DNA of 64,000 nt, from assembly GCF_932526225.1 (NCBI RefSeq), contig NC_064038.1, forward strand, positions 2,230,001-2,294,000, in the 5' to 3' direction. The notes under the pieces are model-generated. The model had not been told where the DNA came from. It made no database searches and was given only the letters and a program-made list of their open reading frames with translations. Of this stretch, positions 1 through 50,080 are shown piece after piece; position 1 is the stretch's first letter, and every line of letters begins with the position of its first letter. A program made the position numbers and the translations under genes. This DNA is from Nematostella vectensis (lineage: Eukaryota; Cnidaria; Anthozoa; Actiniaria; Edwardsiidae).

Positions 1-26
1 GTTCATAAGCACCCATAGGCATCAGA

Positions 27-3000
27 TGATTACCTCATAAATGATAAATTGCTGACTTCTGGTAGTGACACTAAGTTGTTGTTGGATACATCTAGCTCTG
101 ATTACCTCATAAATGATAAATTGCTGACTTCTGGTAGTGACACTAAGTTGTTGTTGGATACATCTAGCTCTGATTACCTCATAAATGATAAATTGCTGAC
201 TTCTGGTAGTGACACTAAGTTGTTGTTGGATACATCCAGCTCTGATTACCTCATAAATGATAAATTGCTGACTTCTGGGAGTGACACTAAGTTGTTGTTG
301 GATACATCTAGCTCTGATTACCTCATAAATGATAAATTGCTGACTTTTGGTAGTGACACTAGTTGTTGCTGGATACATCTAGCTCTGATTACCTCATAAA
401 TGATAAATTGCTGACTTCTGGTAGTGACACTAAGTTGTTGTTGGATACATCCAGCTCTGATTACCTCATAAATGATAAATTGCTGACTTCTGGTAGTGAC
501 ACTAAGTTGTTGTTGGATACATCTAGCTCTGATTACCTCATAAATGATAAATTGCTGACTTCTGGTAGTGACACTAAGTTGTTGTTGGATACATCTAGCT
601 CTGATTACCTCATAAATGATAAATTGCTGACTTCTGGTAGTGACACTAAGTTGTTGTTGGATACATCTAGCTCTGATTACCTCATAAATGATAAATTGCT
701 GACTTCTGGTAGTGACACTAAGTTGTTGTTGGATACATCCAGCTCTGATTACCTCATAAATGATAAATTTCTTACTTCTGGTAGTGACACTAAGTTGTTG
801 TTGGATACATCTAGCTCTGATTACCTCATAAATGATAAATTGCTGACTTCTGGTAGTGACACTAAGTTGTTGTTGGATACATCAAGCTCTGATTACCTCA
901 TAAATGATAAATTGCTGACTTCTGGTAGTGACACTAAGTTGTTGTTGGATACATCTACCTCTGATTACCTCATAAATGATAAATTGCTGACTTCTGGTAG
1001 TGACACTAAGTTGTTGTTGGATACATCCAGCTCTGATTACCTCATAAATGATAAATTGCTGACTTCTGGTAGTGACACTAAGTTGTTGTTGGATACATCT
1101 AGCTCTGATTACCTCATAAATGATAAATTGCTGACTTCTGGTAGTGACACTAAGTTGTTGTTGGATACATCTAGCTCTGATTACCTCATAAATGATAAAT
1201 TGCTGACTTCTGGTAGTGACACTAAGTTGTTGTTGGATACATCTAGCTCTGATTACCTCATAAATGATAAATTGCTGACTTCTGGTAGTGACACTAAGTT
1301 GTTGTTGGATACATCTAGCTCTGATTACCTCATAAATGATAAATTGCTGACTTCTGGTAGTGACACTAAGTTGTTGTTGGATACATCTAGCTCTGATTAC
1401 CTCATAAATGATAAATTGCTGACTTCTGGTAGTGACACTAAGTTGTTGTTGGATACATCTAGCTCTGATTACCTCATAAATGATAAATTGCTGACTTCTG
1501 GTAGTGACACTAAGTTGTTGTTGGATACATCTAGCTCTGATTACCTCATAAATGATAAATTGCTGACTTCTGTTAGTGACACTAAGTTGTTGTTGGATAC
1601 ATCTAGCTCTGATTACCTCATAAATGATAAATTTCTTACTTCTGGTAGTGACACTAAGTTGTTGTTGGATACATCTAGCTCTGATTACCTCATAAATGAT
1701 AAATTGCTGACTTCTGGTAGTGACACTAAGTTGTTGTTGGATACATCCAGCTCTGATTACCTCATAAATGATAAATTTCTTACTTCTGGTAGTGACACTA
1801 AAGTTGTTGTTGGATACATCTAGCTCTGATTACCTCATAAATGATAAATTGCTGACTTCTGGTAGTGACACTAAGTTGTTGTTGGATACATCCAGCTCTG
1901 ATTACCTCATAAATGATAAATTGCTGACTTCTGGTAGTGACACTAAGTTGTTGTTGGATACATCTAGCTCTGATTACCTCATAAATGATAAATTGCTGAC
2001 TTCTGGTAGTGACACTAAGTTGTTGTTGGATACATCCAGCTCTGATTACCTCATAAATGATAAATTTCTTACTTCTGGTAGTGACACTAAAGTTGTTGTT
2101 GGATACATCCAGCTCTGATTACCTCATAAATGATAAATTTCTTACTTCTGGTAGTGACACTAAAGTTGTTGTTGGATACATCTAGCTCTGATTACCTCAT
2201 AAATGATAAATTGCTGACTTCTGGTAGTGACACTAAGTTGTTGTTGGATACATCTAGCTCTGATTACCTCATAAATGATAAATTGCTGACTTCTGGTAGT
2301 GACACTAAGTTGTTGTTGGATACATCTAGCTCTGATTACCTCATAAATGATAAATTGCTGACTTCTGGTAGTGACACTAAGTTGTTGTTGGATACATCTA
2401 GCTCTGATTACCTCATAAATGATAAATTGCTGACTTCTGGTAGTGACACTAAGTTGTTGTTGGATACATCTAGCTCTGATTACCTCATAAATGATAAATT
2501 GCTGACTTCTGGTAGTGACACTAAGTTGTTGTTGGATACATCCAGCTCTGATTACCTCATAAATGATAAATTTCTTACTTCTGGTAGTGACACTAAGTTG
2601 TTGTTGGATACATCTAGCTCTGATTACCTCATAAATGATAAATTGCTGACTTCTGGTAGTGACACTAAGTTGTTGTTGGATACATCAAGCTCTGATTACC
2701 TCATAAATGATAAATTGCTGACTTCTGGTAGTGACACTAAGTTGTTGTTGGATACATCTACCTCTGATTACCTCATAAATGATAAATTGCTGACTTCTGG
2801 TAGTGACACTAAGTTGTTGTTGGATACATCCAGCTCTGATTACCTCATAAATGATAAATTGCTGACTTCTGGTAGTGACACTAAGTTGTTGTTGGATACA
2901 TCTAGCTCTGATTACCTCATAAATGATAAATTGCTGACTTCTGGTAGTGACACTAAGTTGTTGTTGGATACATCTAGCTCTGATTACCTCATAAATGATA

Positions 3001-4638
3001 AATTGCTGACTTCTGGTAGTGACACTAAGTTGTTGTTGGATACATCTAGCTCTGATTACCTCATAAATGATAAATTGCTGACTTCTGGTAGTGACACTAA
3101 GTTGTTGTTGGATACATCTAGCTCTGATTACCTCATAAATGATAAATTGCTGACTTCTGGTAGTGACACTAAGTTGTTGTTGGATACATCTAGCTCTGAT
3201 TACCTCATAAATGATAAATTGCTGACTTCTGGTAGTGACACTAAGTTGTTGTTGGATACATCTAGCTCTGATTACCTCATAAATGATAAATTGCTGACTT
3301 CTGGTAGTGACACTAAGTTGTTGTTGGATACATCTAGCTCTGATTACCTCATAAATGATAAATTGCTGACTTCTGTTAGTGACACTAAGTTGTTGTTGGA
3401 TACATCTAGCTCTGATTACCTCATAAATGATAAATTTCTTACTTCTGGTAGTGACACTAAGTTGTTGTTGGATACATCTAGCTCTGATTACCTCATAAAT
3501 GATAAATTGCTGACTTCTGGTAGTGACACTAAGTTGTTGTTGGATACATCCAGCTCTGATTACCTCATAAATGATAAATTTCTTACTTCTGGTAGTGACA
3601 CTAAAGTTGTTGTTGGATACATCTAGCTCTGATTACCTCATAAATGATAAATTGCTGACTTCTGGTAGTGACACTAAGTTGTTGTTGGATACATCAAGCT
3701 CTGATTACCTCATAAATGATAAATTGCTGACTTCTGGTAGTGACACTAAGTTGTTGTTGGATACATCTAGCTCTGATTACCTCATAAATGATAAATTGCT
3801 GACTTCTGGTAGTGACACTAAGTTGTTGTTGGATACATCTAGCTCTGATTACCTCATAAATGATAAATTGCTGACTTCTGGTAGTGACACTAAGTTGTTG
3901 TTGGATACATCTAGCTCTGATTACCTCATAAATGATAAATTGCTGACTTCTGGTAGTGACACTAAGTTGTTGTTGGATACATCCAGCTCTGATTACCTCA
4001 TAAATGATAAATTTCTTACTTCTGGTAGTGACACTAAGTTGTTGTTGGATACATCTAGCTCTGATTACCTCATAAATGATAAATTGCTGACTTCTGGTAG
4101 TGACACTAAGTTGTTGTTGGATACATCAAGCTCTGATTACCTCATAAATGATAAATTGCTGACTTCTGGTAGTGACACTAAGTTGTTGTTGGATACATCT
4201 AGCTCTGATTACCTCATAAATGATAAATTGCTGACTTCTGGTAGTGACACTAAGTTGTTGTTGGATACATCTAGCTCTGATTACCTCATAAATGATAAAT
4301 TGCTGACTTCTGGTAGTGACACTAAGTTGTTGTTGGATACATCTAGCTCTGATTACCTCATAAATGATAAATTGCTGATTTCTGGTAGTGACACTAAGTT
4401 GTTGTTGGATACATCAAGCTCTGATTACCTCATAAATGATAAATTGCTGACTTCTGGTAGTGACACTAAGTTGTTGTTGGATACATCTAGCTCTGATTAC
4501 CTCATAAATGATAAATTGCTGACTTCTGGTAGAGACACTAAGTTGTTGTTGGATACATCTAGCTCTGATTACCTCATAAATGATAAATTGCTGATTTCTG
4601 GTAGTGACACTAAGTTGTTGTTGGATACATCTAGCTCT
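27..4638. repeat. 72-bp minisatellite, about 64 copies, derived from an LRR exon end
   Basis: A 72-bp unit repeats with few substitutions from about position 27 to 4638. Read on the minus strand, each unit is one 24-codon leucine-rich repeat (core LDVSNNNLVSLPE) followed by FMR, then the splice donor GAG|GTAATC. It is therefore a copy of the last 65 or so coding bases of the LRRK1-like exon ending at 4573 plus the first 7 or so intron bases. The array lies in the intron immediately downstream of that exon. Each unit has an in-frame TAA just after the copied donor. A few units carry marker variants (cttactt for ctgactt, tctacctct, tgttagtg), and one extra A appears at a few sites, which breaks the plus-strand frame. 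Long plus-strand ORFs through this region exist only because 72 is divisible by 3. Confidence 0.95.
362..3626. repeat. Higher-order duplication of about 1.8 kb inside the 72-bp array
   Basis: Marker variants recur in the same order 1,803 bp apart: cttactt at 771 and 2574, tctacctct at 954 and 2757, tgttagtg at 1571 and 3374. The spacing equals 25 units plus 3 bp. The block of about 363-1823 is thus duplicated as about 2166-3626. A shorter third block resembles them at spacing 1,441 (cttact at 4015). This indicates recent unequal exchange, or possibly an assembly artefact. Confidence 0.8.
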
Positions 4639-7196
4639 TCTAGTAATGGCAGTGTGTTGAGCAGTTCCTCTGGAAGTTCATGCAGGCTGTTGTTAGCAAG
4701 GTCGATCCTCACAAGATTCAACGAGTAGTCAACAAACCAAGCTTTGTGGAGGGCATGTAGATTCTTGTGTCCCCAGTTAACACTGAACCTATTCACATTT
4801 GGGTCATGCTCAAAAGAGAAAGTGGTTTTTCGCTTTACATTGGCATCTTTGGTGTATCTGGAAACAAACATTGAATCATGTGTAAGGTTGAAAGATCACA
4901 TTCAAGTGTCACATTAGACTTGTTGGCCAGTAGTTAGTGTGGGATTCAACAGACAGGGGAGTTAGAGCCATTTTTAGTGGAGAATTTCTACACTTTTCTT
5001 TGCCTTAAAGGACTCTGAAAATAAAAAGCATCCATTATACAGTGAATTATTGTCAATTTCTTGTCTGGAAATAGAGCGTAGTCAATCATACTGTACCACT
5101 GTGACCAATCAATTCCCTTGCTGTGTGCAGTCAAATGGTTTATGACACGACAGTCAAAACATGAAAGCCATTAATTGGTTTCATCATTTGATTGACTTTG
5201 AGAGGGAGTGGCCCCTCATGGGCCTCTTGTAGTGTCTAATAAGTCTATACACTAGCGTATAACATTCTGTAAACATGGCAAAGCCTTTTTAAACTACAAT
5301 CGGCCACCTCACCTAAAAAGCACAGTTTTCAACACATCTTCTCCAAATTCATCTACAATGCTTTCAGTAACCAAAGCTCCGTTTTCAATGAGATACTGTA
5401 CGGTGTTGGCCTTCTTCCCTTTGCAAGCTCCATGAAGTGCCCCTAGCGATTCAACAGCAACTCCTTCCTCATTTACAATGGTCCCAGTATGATTAATATT
5501 AACTCGTCTTTGAATAAAAAACTTCACAATATCCAGATGCCCTTCGTAAGCTGCTATATACAAAAGAAGCTGACCACTCCTGCGTAGAATCATGGGTTCC
5601 TTGGAGACAAGAGACTCTACAATGCTTGTGTGGCCATTACAGCATGCCAAGTAGATGGGTGAGTTTTCAAAATCAGACTCCATTGGGTCTATAACTGCAC
5701 CATTTGATATAAGATAGTCAACAAGTTCAGCATGCCCCTTCTGACATGCAATGTTTATTGGTGTCTGTGACAGTTTTGATTGATTGACATCTGCACCTGC
5801 ATAGATCAGATGCCTTGTTATGCTAAGGTGTCCATTTTGACATGCAACGTGTAGAAAAGGCAGCTCATCATCTGCATCGGCAGAACCTTTAACGAGATCA
5901 GTGGCAACATTTGGATAGTTATACTTGACATTCAGAAGGACATCTAGATCTCCAGTTCTACATGACTCACGAATCAACTTGGATAGACCTGGGAACAAAT
6001 CAGATATAATTATAAGTAATAATAAAAACAACTAAAAATAGTTAAGTGAGCATTGAAACTATTGCATGTGAGAAATAAGAGGACAGGAAGGACAAAAATC
6101 AGCAAAAAAGTAAAAATTCATCAATATTGTAATGAAGCCAATAAAAGTATAGACCTAGCACTGACCTAGACCTAGTAACGACAGTTAATTTAAGGAAGAC
6201 AAAAAAAAGATGGAGGTTGCAAGAGAATGCATGCCCCATCACCCTAGTGGCTATACTAATGAATGTGAAACATGACTCTCTAAACATAAACAATAACAAA
6301 ACAAAAGCCAAAGCAAAGCCTGCTTACATAGGTAATCCCAAATCCCAAGTGGGTGACATTCTATATAAAGTATTATACCTGTTTTACAAAGTTATTTTTT
6401 GTATCCACTTACCCCTCCCCCTCAGTCTTGGCTGAAAATTCATACTTATGCTACAAACTGTGCCAAGACTCTTGAAACCTTCACACATAATTTTGGACCA
6501 ATTACAATACCAAATAGCATTACAAAACACCCCCTCTGTCCTTGATATAATCACCCCTCCCCCCCTGGTCCAATGTTGGTCCGATAGCAGGATGTCCACT
6601 CTCTAACGTGGCCCACTTGGAATCCCAACATTGGACAGGGGGGAGAGGGGGGGTCTCGTATGTTGACGGAGTCTTGGCCGGCCAGATATAAATTTTTTAC
6701 TTTCTTTGGCAAATTTCAAAAGGTATCAAGTAGTTTTGGCGCGGATTTTAGCTAGGGAATAATTCCTTGAAGGAGATGGTATGCTATAAGTTGAGGCTGT
6801 TAGCTACAGGTTGCTACTTTTTAAGTATTTTTATTCTATTGAGGAGATGAATATGAAGTATGCCTATATCTTTATCGGTTTACCCTTCGCTTGCGATGAC
6901 TTACAAAAGAAAACATATATACTTTAGCCCTATGTTGGAACAAAAATTAGGAAATATTCCAATATCCAATTAATTTTAGAAGCTTGGTTATTACAAAAAC
7001 AAAAAGTATTTTACAAATCACCTTAAATAAAGAATTCCATAGATGGACACATAATATTTCGAGCAAATGATGCCATCTCCACAATACCCGTTATCTCGAC
7101 GACTCTTTGGACTGATTTCGTACAACAGATCGAAAGAAACAGTTTCAGACCAGAGTTACGGTCCAGCGCTTTCTCTTTCAACTCACCTTCGCTCAT
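4573..7196 (-). CDS. LRRK1: LRRK1-like ankyrin/LRR Roc-COR kinase, 5' part only
   Basis: I see three coding exons on the minus strand: 7196-7187 (ATG AGC GAA G, donor GTGAGT), 5988-5313 (acceptor TTGTTCCCAG, donor GTGAGG) and 4857-4573 (acceptor TTTGTTTCCAG, donor GTAATC). Phases match at both junctions, giving 971 nt, about 323 residues, starting MSEGLSKLIRES. Residues from about 45 to 220 form ankyrin repeats (FLHVACQNGHLSITRHLI, INIACQKGHAELVDYLI, IYLACCNGHTSIVESLV, LYIAAYEGHLDIVKFFI). The third exon carries a linker (VNWGHKNL) and two LRRs (RIDLANNSLHELPEEL, ELDVSNNNLVSLPE). Ankyrin, then this linker, then LRR is the LRRK1 order, and the linker plus first LRR resembles human LRRK1. Roc, COR and kinase domains would lie beyond the left edge. 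The ten-base first coding exon is the least certain part; the ankyrin and LRR exons are firm. The last exon's donor has been amplified in the adjacent minisatellite. Confidence 0.85.
4858..5312 (-). other. LRRK1-like intron 2, no further feature seen
   Basis: This is the spacer between the ankyrin exon and the LRR exon. I see no repeat or ORF of note in it. Confidence 0.6.
6554..6652. repeat. Imperfect inverted repeat in LRRK1-like intron 1
   Basis: CCCCTGGTCCAATGTTGG at about 6562-6579 is mirrored by CCAACATTGGACAGGGG at about 6625-6641, with C-rich and G-rich flanks. It could form a hairpin and may be a small MITE remnant. The rest of this intron (5989-7186) shows no other recognisable feature. 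Confidence 0.65.
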
Positions 7197-7666
7197 TGCT
7201 CTGTAGGTAGGAAAATATCACCCATGGCTATAACTATGGTATATTTTATAAAGTACCAGTTTGCAACTGGTGCTAGTTTCGTAGAAATGGACACTTGTTG
7301 ATTCCTAGAAGGACGCTAATAGCGGGCTGGCAACTTCCGCCATTAGCCATTAGGACTGGTGGGAACTGGGCATGAGCAGTACCACAGGGCGCCCATTGGG
7401 TTAACCATAAAAAATCATTTCAACCGATTCATCCAACTGATCTTTGAAATATATATACTGTTGAGTTTGGTTTGTACCGTTTTTTTGTGAGGTTTTGTTT
7501 ATAACGGGTTTCAACGATAGCAGTCGACCCCCAGAACGCGGACTACCTGTGTTGAACGCATGGCCAAATAGTGGTATCATCTTACAAATATGGTAGTCCT
7601 GCCCTTATTTGGATACGCTCTTTTCGCGCGAAATTTCACCGCTGCTCCGCTCACAAGGTGCTCAAG
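7197..7666. promoter_or_regulatory. Divergent promoter region of LRRK1-like and SMC5
   Basis: The ATG of SMC5 (plus) and the predicted first ATG of the LRRK1-like gene (minus) are 470 bp apart and head to head. No TATA box is obvious. An inverted CCAAT motif (CCATTGG) lies near 7394, and the sequence just before SMC5 is locally CG-rich (TTTTCGCGCGAAATTTC at about 7621, an E2F-like palindrome). Transcription starts cannot be placed from sequence alone. The E2F-like site would suit a replication/repair gene, but this is inference. Confidence 0.5.
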
Positions 7667-45209
<37,543 letters not shown>

Positions 45210-45221
45210 TACAACACAGTA

Positions 45222-45227
45222 AATAAA
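45222..45227 (+). terminator. SMC5 polyadenylation signal
   Basis: AATAAA 12 bp after the SMC5 stop codon. If used, the 3' UTR is only about 30 nt. Confidence 0.6.
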
Positions 45228-45276
45228 TGGATTAATTTGTGTTGCTCTATCAAGCTTGCGATTCACAATGAATAAA

Positions 45277-45345
45277 AGAGAAGACATCTAGCTCTATCCG
45301 GCCACTGAACGTTACCACACGTAGAGTGTAATATGGATAATTTCC
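45277..45345 (+). repeat. Degenerate duplicate of the SMC5 last exon in its 3' flank
   Basis: AGAGAAGACATCTAGCTCTA (compare exon AGAGAAGACGTTTAGCTCTG) is followed by GGCCACTGAACGTTACCACA (compare exon GGCCACTGGATGTTACCACA) and GTAATATGGATA. The two pieces are in swapped order relative to the exon, as expected at the joint of a tandem duplication. Confidence 0.75.
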
Positions 45346-45502
45346 GGTAGAGCAGAACATTGATTGTTTCAGCTGTTTCAACAGTGAATAGAGAAATGAT
45401 GCTTTACTCCATGCTGCTATATCCAGCTTACGAGTCATGACAAAAAAAAGAGCAAGACACCAGGAGGAAGGGTTTATCACAAAAGTAAAAGACTAGTTAA
45501 GG

Positions 45503-45690
45503 CCTGGCTACATGTCTCCTAAATGTTTCCTAGTTTAGCCACCACCAAAAACATGTAGTGCGCGACAAATTTTGTAGACGCGACACGATAATGTTTCTCA
45601 ACTATCTATTGTCGCTTCTACAAGATTTTGGGCGCGCCATAATGTCTACTCTTTGGGTGGCTAAACTAAGAGACATGTCGCACGCTACAT
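45503..45690. mobile_element. Palindromic MITE (TTTAGCCACC ends)
   Basis: CTAGTTTAGCCACCACC at the left mirrors GGGTGGCTAAACTAAG at the right, with GACATGT and GCGACA motifs on both sides. The same family supplies the array and end piece at 61560-62062. Confidence 0.8.
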
Positions 45691-48600
45691 ACATTCGAAA
45701 AACATCCCTAAGAAATAACTGCACATAAAAAGATCTTCCCTAAGAAATACCTTAGATTCAAAAATTACCCATTGAAAAAACGAGTTCAGAAGTAGTGTAA
45801 ACAAGTCTTTTGTTTAGAAGTTAATATATAGATTTAGGCACTGCCTAAAAGCGGAGCCAGCTTTATTACCCAATTTCCATATTGGGAATCTTTGGGCAGT
45901 TTAGGGGTATGATCCCCTGAACAAAATAGTTTCTAGACTAGAATCTAGAATTTCTTTTGAAAATAAAAAAGAGATCCATAATAACAACATTCACCTCAGT
46001 CCATATGCTGTAAAAAGACTAAAGTGCTATATGTTTAACCCCCCCCCCCCCCCCCACCCACTTTGGGCTAGAATTTATAGCAAGTGTGTATTATATGATA
46101 GGTAATTTTGTTTTCAACATTTTTTGATTGACTTGATTTCAAGTGTATAATGTGATATTTTCTTGTTAATAGTATATTACGTAACACCTTAATTAGCATA
46201 AATTAATACAAAAAATAATTAGTAAATGGTGAAAAAATTTAAAATGAGGGAACCAATGTGTAGCCCATTTTGTAAGCTTTCCATAGACATATAGCACAAG
46301 CAAATCGGATAAAAGCAGAAGTGGTAGGATATTTTACAATGAGAGACAAAAAATGGCCCATTTTAGGGCAGGCACCAAAGGGTTAAAATGCACGATCCAA
46401 GCTAGATTTTATTTTATCTCAGCTATTTCTCCCAATGTAATGAACTACAACTACAAATCTTTGTGAATACAAATATTATAATTCACTATCTTTTTCCTAC
46501 TTCAGTCTAACAGCACAGTTATATCATTCTTAAATGTTAACCTGCCAATTTAAAACCCCAGACAAAGTTAGCATAGGTAAGAAATGAGAAATCCCATTTG
46601 ACAGCATCCATTAAGGAGGGGGAGGGCTTCTCCTAAAATAGTCAAATGGGGTTGTTTGTCCTATCTTAAGGGTATGAAATCATGCTAACTGCTTTTCCTT
46701 AGGGAGTGTTCAAAATGCTTAGAGAAAGAAATTGCTTGACCACACCTAATGCGCTACCTTATGGGGGTAGAAATTACTGACCACACCCAAAGTGTTATCC
46801 CTCAGGGTTGAGATCGATCACCCCCTTCTGTTTTAATGGAAGTCTCTTTGGGTAAATGGGTATGGTAAACAGCAATTTTACCCAATAGCAGATATGGCAA
46901 ATACGCAGAAATGTAGGTTCTGAATAAACTTGAATGTATCTATTTTATAATATCTTAAATGCACAAAGGATGCTGAATAGCGAATCAAATTATTGCTACT
47001 CATAAGTAGCTTGAATCCCACAAAAGAATGAAAAGAGCATAGCACTTGGGACAAACCCCGCCCCCCCCCCTCCCCCTTTAAAAAGGAAAAAGAAATCACA
47101 GTTTTGTTTATTTTAATTGATAAAATTTTAGGGCAATATCAACCAAACATCAAAAATATTTTTCCCAGGGGAAGAATGCAGATTGATTGAAAAGGAAAAA
47201 CATTTTATTGGGAAGAAAGGAAAGCTAAATATTTTGCTATATATGCTGCTCATCATCCATGTCTTCATACAGTCTCACATCATGACTTTTGGGTATTAAA
47301 AGTTCACCTGAATCAGAAAAAATCAATCGTTATTTTTCAAATTTCTAATTTTCTTAAAACATGAGAACAAACATAGAGGAAAACAAATGATTAGATTAGT
47401 ATCCTTACCAAACAGAAACAAACAGATCAATATTGGCTTTATATGAGAAAGAAAGAGACATTTTGACGTTTTTGTGTATTTAACATAAAATTTGGGACAA
47501 GAACAGCATAGACAGGAGATAAAGAAAAAGGGAAAGACTTTGCAAGGATGAATGCGAATTGCTTTTTGTTTTTCCTCACACAGTTGCCAATAAATAGCAA
47601 ATGAATTCTCAATTCACAACTGTGTATACATGAGTCATCAAGGTCGTTCTAACATGAGCTAGATAGATAAGTCTTTATTTGTAGATGTATTTTTCTTATT
47701 TGAGGAAAAGTTTCTTTTACGATTATAACAGAAGTGGGAAGCCGTTTTAGTGAGCGCCAAAATAGCCTCCAATCAGCGTTCAAAAAATTGATCTCAGCCA
47801 ATTAAAAACACAGTGGAAGCAAGATGATTGAATAGTGACACCGGGGAAATCAGAGAAGTTGTAAAAAGACGAAAATCGTTTTGTTTGATATTATTTTATA
47901 TTTGCAAACAACGTATTTTAGCTATCATAAATAAAGCTTTTCTTTTTTTTTTTTTTTGCTCTGTAACATCATAATGAGAATAGTAGCCTCGACAATTCCC
48001 TGATAAATGCTGCTGGTTTTGTAGCCTTTTCCTTCAACTAAAAATTTTCAACCACCGCGCCAGGTGAAGAAGTCGAGCCGATATTCCGAGCTTGTAAGAA
48101 CAAAGCAGTTCCTACAAAGCAGTAGACAGATGTATCCTTCAAACTCTTACTTTCATACGGCCATTTGACTGGATAATTAGTTGCATTTTCTCTATGAAAC
48201 ACTTTTTTTGGTCGATTCTTCCCTGCCAGCTTGTGTTCCGTTGATGTCGAAAGTCAGAATCGGCTTAGTCCCCCCGGCTTTTCCAAGCCCCCCCTAGTTC
48301 CTGTCGGAGCCAGTCTGTCATTGGTTTAGAGTGATCAATCAATTAGCTGGCCTGATCGCAGGAGCTGGTCACGTGAGTTGTACAGCCAGCTGACAGCGTA
48401 TGACATGACGTCATTGACCACAAATTTTGAGTCGCCTAGTTTATGACCAATTTCTATACCTATGGAGCTCCGCGCGCGGCCTGCGGCCACGATGGCTCCG
48501 CTATTATGAATATCTAAGAAAAGGTTCGCTCGTTGTGCCTTTTTGCAAACCCCTAAAAAATACCATGTCTAATAGCCTATTTTTTCTTAGAGCCCCCCTG

Positions 48601-48845
48601 AAAAACAACTGAGGCCCGAAAATACGACGAGCATCCCTGTCAGGTCGACATGGGAAGAGCCCACCCCCAGGAAAGGCGTCCATGTTGAAATCTGTTGAAA
48701 CAGGGTTGCGTTTTTTACTCTAGCTCCAATGAGCACCGGTGAGCAAGCATTTTTTACTTTTTTGTGTGTGTACCCAGGTTAAATCGGTGAACCCGTGCTC
48801 GGTACTGGAGATGTCGTAGAAAACGTTATATATGCATTGAATAAA
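45691..48845. other. Intergenic region downstream of SMC5
   Basis: No gene is recognised. The palindromic text TTTAGGCACTGCCTAAAAGC at about 45834 is shared with the element starting near 48855. There is a poly-C run near 46040. A GC-rich palindromic patch (GGAGCTCCGCGCGCGGCC) lies near 48463. Small ORFs here have no recognisable product. Confidence 0.6.
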
Positions 48846-48849
48846 TATT

Positions 48850-49450
48850 ATATAGATTTAGGCATTGCCTAAAAGCGGAGCTCCAAACGACCAAATCTTT
48901 GCTTATTTTCGCTTAATTTAAGAAATTATATTTCTGTTTTTGACGACGTCAACGATTTCACAGATCACTCGACCAACAACCCCCTTCCCCCAACATATAC
49001 ATGACACATAACAAGTTTAGTCATACGATGTTTCGGCGTCTGGGTAGATTTAATTTATTGACGTCATCGACGACGTCACGTGACCATCTCATTGCACCCC
49101 ACTTGAAACATACATCACACCTAACGAGTTTTGTTGTCATACGATGTTTCTTTAACGAAGTATGTATTTTTTTATTTTGATGATGTCAGCATATTCTTGC
49201 TTCTAGTGACGTCATTGATGACCTAACAATCACTCATATTGGTGCACCCCTCCCCCCCATGGCACCTTCATGACACATACCAAGATTGGTTGTTATATGA
49301 TGTTTTGTTCATGAGATATGGCCATCGGAATAGTTTTACGTGACCATATTTTTTAACCCCCTTGACACAAACATGACACCTGCCAAGTTTGGTTGTCATG
49401 CGATGCTTTTCAGACGGACGGACGGACGGACGGACGGACGGACGGATATA
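48850..49450. repeat. Interspersed element with four degenerate ~115-bp repeats and a GGAC microsatellite
   Basis: It begins with TTTAGGCATTGCCTAAAAGC. The core ACATGACACATAACAAGTTT then GTCATACGATGTTT recurs four times (near 49000, 49105, 49270 and 49365). Several GACGTCA motifs occur, and it ends in a (GGAC)n tract at 49413-49445. The non-coding repeat family is unidentified. Confidence 0.7.
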
Positions 49451-49559
49451 TTGCGTCACGAAAACTCGAGTTGATGGGTTACCAATGTTTGTTACCATAT
49501 TACCATATTTGTTTTATACACCACTTTTTCTTAGGTATGGGGCGCCGCGTGGGAGCTAT

Positions 49560-50080
49560 AAATTGAGCCAGGGGGAGCAAATAATATAGCCTTGGCCGAA
49601 CAGGGGTAAGCAGAGAGGATTATGGAATATGGATTCGACCGAAAAGGCTAAGAACGTGTGTGTGCAAGGAATATGGAAATGACCGAAAACTGAGAACGAG
49701 GTTGAGCAAATAGTAACAATGGTTGAACAAGGGATATGGAAAATGACAGAAAACTGAGAACGGGGATGAACAAAGAGGATCAAGGAATTTGAACTCCACC
49801 GAAAAACTAAGAACGGGTGTGAGCAAGGAATATGGACTTGGCCGAACAACGGAGAACAGGGGTAATCAAAGGTGAACAAGGGATAGTACAGACTTGGCCG
49901 AACAACGGAGAACGGGGGTAATCAAAGGCGAGCAAGGGATAGTACAGACTTGGCCGAACAACGGAGAACAGGGGTGAGCAACGGGGAGCAAGGGTGAGCA
50001 AGGAGTATGGAATTGACCAAAAACTGAGAACGGGGATGAGCAAAGGGGGAGCAAGGAGTATGGAATTGTAACAGGTAAAC
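49560..50080. repeat. Degenerate minisatellite of about 50 bp, about 9-10 copies
   Basis: Core GAATATGGAATTGACCGAAA, then ACTGAGAACGGGGATGAGCA. Unit length and sequence vary, so it is older than the intronic arrays. Overlapping minus-strand ORFs here are repeat translations. Confidence 0.85.

Noticed and set aside
49-4728. Long plus-strand ORFs (up to about 498 codons) of a serine/aspartate-rich 24-residue repeat
   Set aside because: They are the plus-strand reading of a 72-bp intronic minisatellite. The unit is divisible by 3 and lacks stops in that frame, and the meaningful strand is the minus strand, where it copies an LRR exon.
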